Shown: piece after piece, positions 1-7,867 of the stretch
Layout of the letters: every line of letters starts with the position of its first letter
Numbering within the stretch: the first letter of the stretch is position 1
From: Caulobacterales bacterium
Lineage (GTDB): Bacteria > Pseudomonadota > Alphaproteobacteria > Caulobacterales > Caulobacteraceae
DNA length: 38,777 bases
Direction: 5' to 3'
Assembly (NCBI GenBank): GCA_947474395.1
Contig: CANJID010000041.1
Coordinates: 1-38,777 of the forward strand
Made by a program: the position numbers and the translations under genes
The notes under the pieces: generated by a model
The model's database searches: none
Told to the model about the DNA's origin: nothing
The model's input: the letters and a program-made list of their open reading frames with translations, nothing else

Positions 1-1
1 C

Positions 2-703
<702 letters not shown>

Positions 704-731
704 GCGCCCCGCGCCGTGCCAGGTCCTTCCC

Positions 732-1382
732 GTGCCTGAATTCTCCGTCGACGACCTGATCGTCTGCTACCAGCGCGGCGTCTTCCCCATGGCGGAGAAC
801 CGCCGCGACCGGCGGGTCTTCCTGGTCGATCCCGAGCTGAGGGGCGTGATCCCCCTCGACGACTTCCACGTCTCCAAGCGCCTGGCGCGGACCGTGCGCG
901 GCGATCCCTTCGACATCCGCATCGATACCGCCTTCGCCGAGACCGTGGAGGCCTGCGCCGCGCCCCGCGACGACCACCCGGAAAGCTGGATCAACGAGCC
1001 GATCAAGGACCTCTACAAGGAGCTCTATGGCCGGGGCCTGGCCCACAGCGTCGAGTGCTGGCTCCACGGGGAGTTGGTGGGCGGCCTCTACGGGGTGGCG
1101 CTGGGCGGGGCCTTCTTCGGCGAGAGCATGTTCTCGATTGAGCGCGACGCGTCGAAGACCGCCCTGGTGCATCTGGTCGGGCGGCTGGTGGTCGGCGGCT
1201 TTCGCCTGCTCGACGCCCAGTTCATGACCGAGCACCTGTCGCAGTTCGGGGCGAAGGAAATCTCCCGCGCCGACTACAAGATGAGGCTGGAGACGGCCCT
1301 GGCGGCGCCGGCGGACTTCTACCTGCTGCCGCCTCAGGCGGCGGGGGCCGCCGTCTTGCAGGCGATCAGCCAGAGATCGTAG
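732..1382 (+). CDS. aat: Leucyl/phenylalanyl-tRNA--protein transferase
   Basis: Aat transfers Leu or Phe from charged tRNA to the N-terminal Lys/Arg of proteins, marking them for ClpS/ClpAP (N-end rule). The 216-residue ORF shows the family order: an N-terminal [10 protein letters not shown] segment, [20 protein letters not shown], then [21 protein letters not shown] and FFGESMFS, and finally [19 protein letters not shown]. It lies 28 bp after accC and is probably co-transcribed with it. Its last 49 bp overlap, in antisense, the 3' end of the convergent DUF2155 gene, so its C-terminal codons are also coding on the other strand. Length and motifs are normal. Confidence 0.96.
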   Translation: MPEFSVDDLIVCYQRGVFPMAENRRDRRVFLVDPELRGVIPLDDFHVSKRLARTVRGDPFDIRIDTAFAETVEACAAPRDDHPESWINEPIKDLYKELYGRGLAHSVECWLHGELVGGLYGVALGGAFFGESMFSIERDASKTALVHLVGRLVVGGFRLLDAQFMTEHLSQFGAKEISRADYKMRLETALAAPADFYLLPPQAAGAAVLQAISQRS

Positions 1383-1933
1383 ACCGAGTGCTCCACCGGA
1401 TGCAGGCTCGGCGAGCTGGCGTACATCCAGCCGCGATAGACCGTCCGCGCCGCCGCCACGCCCTCGGGACGCGACTGCACCTCCAGGTGAGCCATGGCGT
1501 CGGTCATGCCTTCGTCCGTCGCCGTGCCCTCGCAGGCGTGGACGGTGACTATCAGGCTCTTGTAGCGGACCGGCTCTCCCACCTTGGTCTCGAAGCGCAG
1601 GGTCTCGGCGGTGATCTTGTCCACGCCCTGCAACACGGCGGCGGCGTAGCGTGGGCGCTTCAGCGGCTCGGCCGGCGCCTTGGGCGCAGGGGGCGGCAGC
1701 TCCGTCACGGCCTGCTGGCTCGGCTTGGGCTGGGCCGGGATCGGCGCCTCGTCCGGGGGGGCGGCGACCTGGGCCGGCGCGGCGCCGGGGGTGGGAATGG
1801 TGATGACGGTCGGCGCGGGCGCCGGCGCGGCGGGGGTTGCGGCGGGCGCGGGCGCGTTCTGCGCCAGGCCGAGGCCGGCGACGCTCGCGCCGGCGAGGGC
1901 CAGCAGCAGCATCAGGCGGGCGCGTCCGTTCAT
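1334..1933 (-). CDS. DUF2155 domain-containing exported protein
   Basis: This 199-residue protein has a signal peptide (residues 1-24), a Pro/Ala-rich linker to about residue 90, and a C-terminal DUF2155 domain from about residue 105. Family landmarks are the conserved Cys in LIVTVHACE, then [22 protein letters not shown] and LIAC near the end. The two conserved Cys could form a disulfide in the periplasm (inference). The molecular role of the family is unknown. It is last in a tight operon after the NDUFA12-like gene and mlaD, 5 bp from mlaD. Its 3' end overlaps the convergent aat by 49 bp. Confidence 0.9.
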   Translation of the reverse strand: MNGRARLMLLLALAGASVAGLGLAQNAPAPAATPAAPAPAPTVITIPTPGAAPAQVAAPPDEAPIPAQPKPSQQAVTELPPPAPKAPAEPLKRPRYAAAVLQGVDKITAETLRFETKVGEPVRYKSLIVTVHACEGTATDEGMTDAMAHLEVQSRPEGVAAARTVYRGWMYASSPSLHPVEHSVYDLWLIACKTAAPAA

Positions 1934-1938
1934 GCGAT

Positions 1939-2448
1939 CTACCCCGGATAGGGATCGGCGGCGGCGGGAGCCGCAGCAGCGGGAGCAGCAGCAGCCGGCG
2001 CGGCGCCCGACTGGGGCCGCAGCACCTGGCCGATAAGGCCGAACAGGTCCACCGCGCCCTGCACGTTCTGGAACTCGGAGCCGGGAGTCATGTCACGGGG
2101 CGAGCCGCCGGGTTCGATCGCCACGTGCTGGCCGCCCAGCAGGCTGTCGGACGTGATCTTGACGGTGGAATCCACCGGCAGCTTGACTTTGGGATCGACG
2201 TTGAAGGTCGCCTTGGCCAGGAAGGTCTTGGGCTCGAGCTCGATGGCCGCCACCGTACCGACCTTGACCCCGGCCAGCCGCACGTCGGCGCCGGGCGCCA
2301 GGGCCCCGACCTGGCCGAAGCGGGCGATCACCTCGTAGCCGGCCATGCCGCCGCCCACGTGGCTGAGGGCGTAGACCAGGAAGCCGCCGGCCACGAACAG
2401 AACCGCCGCCCCGACCGCAGTTTCCGCCCAGGCTTCACCGCGCGCCAT
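1939..2448 (-). CDS. mlaD: MlaD family protein (single MCE domain, inner-membrane anchored)
   Basis: MlaD is the substrate-binding MCE subunit of the Mla phospholipid transport system, which maintains outer-membrane lipid asymmetry. The 169-residue ORF has one N-terminal membrane anchor (about residues 8-30, [13 protein letters not shown]), an MCE domain (about 38-115, with [15 protein letters not shown] and [14 protein letters not shown]), and a hydrophobic Ala/Pro-rich tail. No mlaE or mlaF is adjacent, so the ATPase and permease must be elsewhere. It sits 6 bp after the NDUFA12-like gene and 5 bp before DUF2155, a layout indicating one transcript. Confidence 0.92.
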   Translation of the reverse strand: MARGEAWAETAVGAAVLFVAGGFLVYALSHVGGGMAGYEVIARFGQVGALAPGADVRLAGVKVGTVAAIELEPKTFLAKATFNVDPKVKLPVDSTVKITSDSLLGGQHVAIEPGGSPRDMTPGSEFQNVQGAVDLFGLIGQVLRPQSGAAPAAAAPAAAAPAAADPYPG

Positions 2449-2454
2449 ACTGAC

Positions 2455-2841
2455 CTACTCCGGCTTCCAGGCTTGATAGTCGCCGGTCGCCGCGGCCCGC
2501 TCGCCGCCGCGGGCGATGGAGCCCTTCGGCTTGTAGGCGAAGGGGGTGCCGGTCAGGTTGGGGACGTGGTCCTTCTCCCAGCTCCGGCGCTTCAGCGGAA
2601 CCTCCGTCGGCGGCTCCTCGAAGGTGTGGTGCAGCCAGCCGTGCCATTCGGCCGGCACCTTGGAGGCGTCGGCGTAGCCCTTGTAGATCACCCAGCGGCG
2701 CCGGCGGCCGGCATCCCCGTCGATGATCTTCTTGGCCTCGAAGTAGCGGTTGCCGAACGCATCTTCGCCGATCGGCCTGGCCCTGCGCGCGATGGTGTTG
2801 CGCACCCCGATGGTGGAGCCGTTCCACCAGGTGAAGAGCAT
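2455..2841 (-). CDS. NDUFA12-like NADH:ubiquinone oxidoreductase accessory subunit
   Basis: This 128-residue protein is the bacterial counterpart of complex I accessory subunit NDUFA12/B17.2, found mainly in Alphaproteobacteria. It carries the N-terminal [12 protein letters not shown] segment, [38 protein letters not shown] and the C-terminal Pro-rich part with [14 protein letters not shown], all family hallmarks. The start ATG at 2841 (MLFTWWNG) is chosen because the in-frame extension upstream has no family similarity. It is first in the operon with mlaD and DUF2155. The complex I core genes nuoL-M-N lie about 32 kb away in this window. The upstream 189 bp holds divergent promoters for this operon and the NrdJ-like gene, but I see no clear motifs. 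Confidence 0.94.
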   Translation of the reverse strand: MLFTWWNGSTIGVRNTIARRARPIGEDAFGNRYFEAKKIIDGDAGRRRRWVIYKGYADASKVPAEWHGWLHHTFEEPPTEVPLKRRSWEKDHVPNLTGTPFAYKPKGSIARGGERAAATGDYQAWKPE

Positions 2842-3030
2842 CTTGAGCACTGGGCGAACCTGAATCTGAAGCTGCGATTTCGGCCGGACTATAGGTCCCG
2901 CTCCCCCCGGCGTCCAGCGCCGGGCGTCCGGCCTTCGCACGCTAGATGTTGTGGATCACTCGGCTCCGACCCACGATATCTATTGCGAGGGCCCGGGCCG
3001 CCCACTAGCGTGCCGGGAGAGTGTGCAGGG

Positions 3031-5832
3031 ATGACGGCCATGCGCTTCGTGAAGCGATTGGAACTGGGAATCGACGGGCTGGAGCCTCGGGAGGTCGAAA
3101 GGCCCTCGGGCGTGATCAGCGTTTTGGCGCCGCGCGGGTGGACCACGGCCCGGGTGGAGGCCTGGCTCGACTGGGCCGACCGCCAGCCGAACGACCTGCC
3201 CCCCGGAGCCACCCCGCCGGGCCTGGCGCCCGCCGAGGGCGAGGACCAGCCCCTCGCCGGCGCCCTCGACCGCTACGCCGGCCGCCTCGCCGCCTGGGGC
3301 TGGGCGCTCGGCCTGTTCGACCGGGGCGCGGACGCCCTGGCCTTCCGCGATGAGATCCAGGCCAGCATCCTGATGGGCGTCGCCGCCCCCGGGGACTCCC
3401 GGACCGACGGCGTGCGGGTTCCGCCGCTGGGAGACCGGGCCTCATTCGCAGCCGTCCCCCAGGCCCCCCTGTCAGAACCGGAAGCCCTCGACGCGCGCCT
3501 GCGTGACGTGCGCGCCGCCGCCGCCGGACGCGCCGGCGCCGCCGTGGTCGAGGCACGACTGACGGCGATCGGCGAGGCCGTGGCCCGCTGCGAAGGCGAG
3601 GCCGAGGCCTGCGCCGACCCGTTCCGCAATCCGGCCCTCGCCCGCGCCATCCGGGCGGCCCTGGCCGCCGGCGCCACCGAGGCCATGGTCGCCGACGTCC
3701 TGGCCCTGACCCGCGCGGGCGAACCGCGCGCGGCCCCGGTCCCCGACGCGCCCGCCGCCCGCACCACCCTGGTCATGCTCGCCGCCCGCGACACCGCTGA
3801 GGAAGGCCGGGGCTTCGCCGCCCGCGCGGCCCTGGCGGCCTGGGAGACCGGCGACGGGGCGATCGCCTTCACCGCGGCGGACGCCGAGGCCCTCACCCGA
3901 GGTCTGACCGCGGCCCGCGCGGCCCTGGACGTGCGCAGCTTCTTCGACGGCGAGACCTTCGACGCCGAGGGCTACGCCGCCGCCATCCGGCTCTGGGCCA
4001 TTGCCCTCGAGATCGAAACCGCCGCCGGCTTCTGCGCCGTGGAGGCCGACGCCAAGGCCCGCTTCGCCTGGCGGCCCATCGCCCTGTCCCCCGCGGGCGT
4101 GCACGAAGTGCTGGCCGCCCGAGGGCTGGCCTACGATTCCGAGGAGGGCCGGCGCATCGCCGCCTCCCTTGCCGCCATGACCGCGGCGTCCGCCCTGACC
4201 GCCTCCGCCGAGATCGCCGTCACCTCGGGCGCCTATGCGGCGGCCGAAGTCCACGAACCTGCGCGCCGTGCCGACCTGGAAGCCCGCGCTGCGGGCGCCA
4301 AGGCCCTCGGCGGACCGATCGCCGAGGCCGCGGCCGCCCTCTACGGCCAGGCGCTGAAGGCCCATGGCCTGCGCCACGCCGAGACCTCGGCCGTGTTCGA
4401 GGACGGCGAGCTATCCTTGCGCCTCGGCGGCGCCTCGGTGGGCGCACAGCCCTGGAGCGGGCCGGTGGGCCTGGCCGAGACGGCGGACGGCCAGACCGCC
4501 CCGGTGCTGACCGAGGCGGCCCTCGCAGGGCTGGCCCGGCTGGGTCTGGACCCGGCCGAAGCCCGCGCCACCGCGCTCGGGACGCGCACCCTGGCCGAGG
4601 CGCCGGGGATCGACCATGCGGCCCTCAAGCTGAAGGGCTTTACCGACCACGAGATCACCACCGTCGAAGGCGCGCTGGTCGGCGCGCGGCGGCTGGCCGA
4701 GGCCTTCTCGGCCGGCGTGCTGGGCGAGGGCTTCGTGCGCGACGTCCTGGGCGCAAATCCCGACGAGAGCGGCTTCGACACCCTGGCGGCGGCGGGCTTC
4801 CCGGCCGAAGCCGTGGCGGCGGCGGAGGACTTCGCCCTCGGCCACGGCGACCTTTCCGCGGTCAGCCCGGCCCTGGCGGGTCCCGAGACCATCACGGCCG
4901 AGGCTCGGCTGGCGATGACGGCAGCGATGGAGGCTTTCACCTGCGCCCCGTCCCTGTCGCCGCTGCATCTGGCCGCCGGCGACGCCCCGGCCCGCGCGGT
5001 GGAGCGGCTGCAGGCGGGGGCCAAGGCAGGCCTGCGCGCTGTCCGACTGAAGCGCGACACGGACGCCCTGGTGCTGGACCTGCCCCCCGTCGAGGCGGAG
5101 GCCCCATCCCGCGCCCAGCGAGAGCCCCAGGCCGCCCCGACTGAACGCGTGGTCGAGCGGGTGGTGCAGGTCGAGCGCACCCGCGAGCGGCGCAAGCTCC
5201 CGGACCGCCGCAAGGGCTACATCCAGAAGGCCGCGGTGGGCGGCCACAAGGTCTATCTGCACACCGGCGAATACGAGGACGGCGAGCTCGGCGAGATCTT
5301 CATCGACATGCACAAGGAGGGCGCCGCCTTCCGCTCGCTGATGAACAACTTCGCCATCGCCATCTCCATCGGCCTGCAATACGGCGTGCCGCTGGAGGAG
5401 TTCGTGGACGCCTTCATCCACACCCGCTTCGAGCCGGCGGGGCGCGTGGACGGCAACGACACCATCCGCTCGGCCACCTCGATCCTCGATTACATCTTCC
5501 GGGAGCTGGGGGTCTCGTACCTGGACCGGCAGGACCTCGCCAACGCCGACCCGGACGCCCTGAACGCCGACGGCCTCGGCCGCGGGCTGGCCGACGGGCT
5601 GGACCGCGATCCGGAGCCGCAGTCGGCGCTGAAATTCATCTCCAAGGGCTTCTCCAGAGGCGCCGCGCCGGACAATTTGCTGTTCCTGCCCAGCGCCCGG
5701 CCCGCCAAGGGCTCGGCTCAGGACGGCGGCGAATACGACGTCTGTCCGGCCTGCGGGGACTTCGCCCTGACCCGGCGAGGATCGCGCTTATCTTGCGAAT
5801 CCTGCGGCCAGGCGCCGGAGATGGCGGGCTAG
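3031..5832 (+). CDS. Class II ribonucleotide reductase (NrdJ)-like protein with degenerate catalytic barrel
   Basis: This 933-residue, very Ala-rich protein is collinear with B12-dependent NrdJ (about 1200 residues) from about residue 185. Recognisable segments include [20 protein letters not shown], then [10 protein letters not shown] and [16 protein letters not shown] (about 365), [15 protein letters not shown] (about 535), and a strongly conserved C-terminal domain at about 721-829 with [20 protein letters not shown] and [21 protein letters not shown] Cys4 zinc ribbon ends it (CPACG and CESCG, about 906-928). The Cys-containing NPCSE and SCNLASLN type loops of active enzymes are not recognisable, and most barrel positions have become Ala/Glu. 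It is therefore unlikely to reduce ribonucleotides; a regulatory or structural role is inference. ATG 3031 follows GGGAGAG by 10 bases. Confidence 0.85.
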   Translation: MTAMRFVKRLELGIDGLEPREVERPSGVISVLAPRGWTTARVEAWLDWADRQPNDLPPGATPPGLAPAEGEDQPLAGALDRYAGRLAAWGWALGLFDRGADALAFRDEIQASILMGVAAPGDSRTDGVRVPPLGDRASFAAVPQAPLSEPEALDARLRDVRAAAAGRAGAAVVEARLTAIGEAVARCEGEAEACADPFRNPALARAIRAALAAGATEAMVADVLALTRAGEPRAAPVPDAPAARTTLVMLAARDTAEEGRGFAARAALAAWETGDGAIAFTAADAEALTRGLTAARAALDVRSFFDGETFDAEGYAAAIRLWAIALEIETAAGFCAVEADAKARFAWRPIALSPAGVHEVLAARGLAYDSEEGRRIAASLAAMTAASALTASAEIAVTSGAYAAAEVHEPARRADLEARAAGAKALGGPIAEAAAALYGQALKAHGLRHAETSAVFEDGELSLRLGGASVGAQPWSGPVGLAETADGQTAPVLTEAALAGLARLGLDPAEARATALGTRTLAEAPGIDHAALKLKGFTDHEITTVEGALVGARRLAEAFSAGVLGEGFVRDVLGANPDESGFDTLAAAGFPAEAVAAAEDFALGHGDLSAVSPALAGPETITAEARLAMTAAMEAFTCAPSLSPLHLAAGDAPARAVERLQAGAKAGLRAVRLKRDTDALVLDLPPVEAEAPSRAQREPQAAPTERVVERVVQVERTRERRKLPDRRKGYIQKAAVGGHKVYLHTGEYEDGELGEIFIDMHKEGAAFRSLMNNFAIAISIGLQYGVPLEEFVDAFIHTRFEPAGRVDGNDTIRSATSILDYIFRELGVSYLDRQDLANADPDALNADGLGRGLADGLDRDPEPQSALKFISKGFSRGAAPDNLLFLPSARPAKGSAQDGGEYDVCPACGDFALTRRGSRLSCESCGQAPEMAG

Positions 5833-6143
5833 TCAGCGGGCATTTTTGCCTGTCGCAACCTCAGGGTGCGCGCTCCTGCCGCAGGGGCGAATTAAGCATG
5901 ATCCCGGAAAATCGCCCGAAATTCAGCATGAACCCTCAGTAAACGAGAGGGCTTCACCTGGCGAAGGCCGCACGCGATCCCTTACCAGTAAGGCCCTGCC
6001 GAAGACGACAATCCAACTGATCAACCGCTTATTTGGACAACTAGTCGCAGGAGCCGGATTAACCGAACAATGAAACCATGATTACGGTCGTTCTGTGCGA
6101 CTTTGGGGAAATCGAAAGCGCGATGCCTCGGGAGCCGACTACT
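5833..6143. other. Intergenic region, 311 bp, no supported gene
   Basis: The region lies between the NrdJ-like gene and the small exported protein. It has lower GC than its surroundings, as expected for regulatory DNA. A possible frame at 5846-6073 has no family resemblance and no ribosome binding site. I see no convincing terminator, promoter match or RNA structure. Confidence 0.5.
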
Positions 6144-6395
6144 GTGTTCAAGATGATCTTTCTCATCGCCGCCGGTTGCTTCGTCTACACCATGGGCCAT
6201 CACGCCGCCTCCGCCTCAACCGACGAGGCCGCCACCGCCAAGCCCCAGGCCGCGTGGGAGCAGGCCGCCACTACGGGTGGCGCCTGGATCGCCCGCGAGC
6301 TTCACGAACAGACCGCCTGGGCCGTCCAGTCCGCCCCTGACGAGGCGCCTGCCGCCTTCCACCTCCAGCCCGTCATCGACATTTCCGTCCGCTAG
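6144..6395 (+). CDS. Small exported hypothetical protein
   Basis: I do not recognise this protein. From GTG 6144 it is 83 residues: an N-terminal hydrophobic segment (MFKMIFLIAAGCFVYTMG) that could be a signal peptide or anchor, an Ala-rich middle, and a short polar C-terminus ending in QPVIDISVR. GTG 6144 is preferred because GGGAG lies nine bases upstream and the hydrophobic stretch then starts the protein. ATG 6123 (90 residues) and ATG 6078 are in-frame alternatives. It stands alone, 250 bp before the histidine kinase. Codon use fits the neighbours. That it is a real gene is likely but not certain. Confidence 0.5.
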   Translation: MFKMIFLIAAGCFVYTMGHHAASASTDEAATAKPQAAWEQAATTGGAWIARELHEQTAWAVQSAPDEAPAAFHLQPVIDISVR

Positions 6396-6478
6396 GAGCG
6401 GGAGGCGCGCAGGCCTGTTTCTCCTGCCTTCAGGCGGCCAGGATGGCGCGAAAATACGCATCGCCAGGTTGCGATCCG

Positions 6479-6489
6479 CCCCCCCCCCC
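6479..6489. repeat. Homopolymeric C11 tract
   Basis: Eleven consecutive C residues lie in the non-coding interval between the small exported protein gene and the histidine kinase. Such tracts are rare in this window and can vary by slippage in replication or sequencing. It is about 165 bp upstream of the kinase start. Confidence 0.95.
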
Positions 6490-6645
6490 ACGCGGCTTAT
6501 TCGGTCCGAGCGATGAGAAAACCCAACATAGCGTGGCCGTTAGGTGTACTGTGAGTGGGTCGATCCGGTGCGGTACGGAACGACCTGTGACTGGGCAGGA
6601 GTAGGCTTTCGCTTTGCGAGCCTTTCCTTCCCTGAAAGTCCGCCC

Positions 6646-6806
6646 GTGTCTGCCCATACGACGCTCAACGTCGACGATCCCGGACTAGGCCTCGCCCTTG
6701 CGATGGTCGTGTCCTCGACGGCGCCGCTGTTGCTGCTGGACACCGACCTGAAGGTAATCGCGTCAGCGCGTCGTTCTGCCAAGCCTTCGATATCGATCCC
6801 AAGTCC
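6646..6806 (+). pseudogene. N-terminal PAS segment of the histidine kinase, out of frame with the rest
   Basis: From GTG 6646 this frame reads VSAHTTLNVDDPGLG, then APLLLLDTDLKVIA, the typical start of a PAS domain in HisKA_2 kinases. At about 6760-6762 the similarity jumps to the next frame, which continues SASFCQAFDIDPKSVPGREL without a gap. One missing base, for example one G of a GG pair at 6762, explains this exactly. The original frame runs on without similarity to a stop near 6873. It could be a real loss-of-function deletion or a sequencing error. Confidence 0.75.
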
Positions 6807-7718
6807 GTGCCGGGGCGCGAGTTGTTCGCACTCGGCGCCGGCGAATGGGACATCCCCTCCCTGCGCTCCCTGATGTCGGCCACCGCATCCGGAGACGCCA
6901 AGGTCGACGCCTACGACATGGACCTGGTCCGCCCGGGAAAAACGACCCGCCGCCTGGTGCTCAATCTGCGTAAGCTCGAGTACGCCGACCCCCGGGGCGT
7001 GCGGATGCTGCTGACCATCGCCGACGAGACCGAGACCCGACTGAGGGACAAGAAGAACACCGATCTGGTGCGGGAGAACGAGACCCTGCTGCAGGAGGTG
7101 CGCCACCGGGTGGCGAACAGCCTGCAGATCATCGCCAGCGTCCTGATGCAGAGCGCCAGACGCACGCAGTCCGACGAGGCGCGGACCCACCTCACCAACG
7201 CCCACAGCCGGGTGATGTCGGTCGCCGCTCTACAGCAGCAGCTCGCCGCCTCCACCCTCGGCTCGGTCGAGCTCAAGGCCTATCTGACCAAGCTGTGCGA
7301 GACGATCGCCGCCTCCATGATCGCCGACCCCAAGCTGCTGTCGATCGAGGTGGCCGGTCGCGACGCGGTGATCGAGGCCGGCACCTCCGTGAGCCTCGGG
7401 TTGATCGTCACCGAACTGACGATCAACGCCCTCAAGCACGGCTTCCCGGAAGGGCGTGGCGGCAAGATCAGGGTGGAGTTCGATGTGACCGGGCCGAACT
7501 GGATTCTTTCGGTCAGCGACACCGGCGTGGGCATGCCGAAAGGCCCGAAGGCGCCCGCGGGGCTGGGCACCAATATCGTCGAGGCCCTGGCCCGGCAGCT
7601 CCATGCCCGGATCGAGGTCGTCGACCAGACCCCCGGAACCAAGGTGTCGATCATCCACTCGGCGATCGGCACGCAGGGATACGACGCCGGCCTCGCCGGC
7701 GAAAAAGTCGCGGTGTAG
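6807..7718 (+). CDS. Sensor histidine kinase, HisKA_2 family (3' part of a frameshifted gene)
   Basis: The kinase core is intact: the end of a PAS domain (residues 1-80), a HisKA_2 dimerisation domain with phospho-acceptor His about residue 100 (EVRHRVANSLQIIASVL), and an HATPase_c domain with N-box ELTINALKHGF, G1 box SDTGVGMP and GLGTNIVEALARQL. Cytosolic; no membrane segment is seen. Partners of such kinases are often single-domain receivers or PhyR-type response regulators, but no regulator gene is adjacent. The first half of the PAS domain lies upstream in another frame (6646-6806). GTG 6807 is only the first start codon within the open part, not a likely native start. The similarity extends upstream to at least 6762 in this frame. 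Confidence 0.85.
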   Translation: MPGRELFALGAGEWDIPSLRSLMSATASGDAKVDAYDMDLVRPGKTTRRLVLNLRKLEYADPRGVRMLLTIADETETRLRDKKNTDLVRENETLLQEVRHRVANSLQIIASVLMQSARRTQSDEARTHLTNAHSRVMSVAALQQQLAASTLGSVELKAYLTKLCETIAASMIADPKLLSIEVAGRDAVIEAGTSVSLGLIVTELTINALKHGFPEGRGGKIRVEFDVTGPNWILSVSDTGVGMPKGPKAPAGLGTNIVEALARQLHARIEVVDQTPGTKVSIIHSAIGTQGYDAGLAGEKVAV

Positions 7719-7745
7719 CGAGTCCTTGGGCGGCCCAACTGCACA

Positions 7746-7773
7746 TTGACAATACTGGTGAGAATCCTATGTA
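7746..7773 (+). promoter_or_regulatory. Predicted housekeeping sigma promoter of rhlE
   Basis: TTGACA (7746-7751) and TATGTA (7768-7773) are separated by 16 bp, close to the sigma-70 consensus. Transcription would start near 7780, giving a leader of about 88 bases before rhlE. Confidence 0.6.
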
Positions 7774-7804
7774 TCCGGGAACTAGGCCGGGAGAGAACCG
7801 CGCC

Positions 7805-7827
7805 GCTCCGTAATTATTCCACGGAGC
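7805..7827 (+). promoter_or_regulatory. Hairpin in the rhlE leader
   Basis: GCTCCG (7805-7810) pairs perfectly with CGGAGC (7822-7827) around an A/T-rich 11-base loop, within otherwise GC-rich DNA. It lies 40 bp before the rhlE start. With no T-run it is not a classical terminator. A role in RNA-level control of the helicase is conjecture. Confidence 0.4.
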
Positions 7828-7867
7828 CTAGAATCCAGCGCCTCCCAAGCCGCCCTCCGACAGGTAG

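Noticed and set aside
2969..2990. A/T-rich palindromic stretch (CACGATATCTATTG) before the NrdJ-like gene, considered as an NrdR box
   Set aside because: It departs from the NrdR consensus at key C/G positions and no second box is found at the usual helical spacing.
1837..3030. Upstream in-frame extension of the NrdJ-like ORF
   Set aside because: It lies antisense to mlaD and the NDUFA12-like gene, has no family similarity, and ATG 3031 has a ribosome binding site.
5846..6073. Possible 75-codon ORF in the gap after the NrdJ-like gene
   Set aside because: No ribosome binding site, no recognisable family and no codon bias signal.
6570..6610. GGAAC motif before the histidine kinase, considered as an EcfG general-stress promoter
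   Set aside because: No CGTT element follows at the required distance of about 17 bp.
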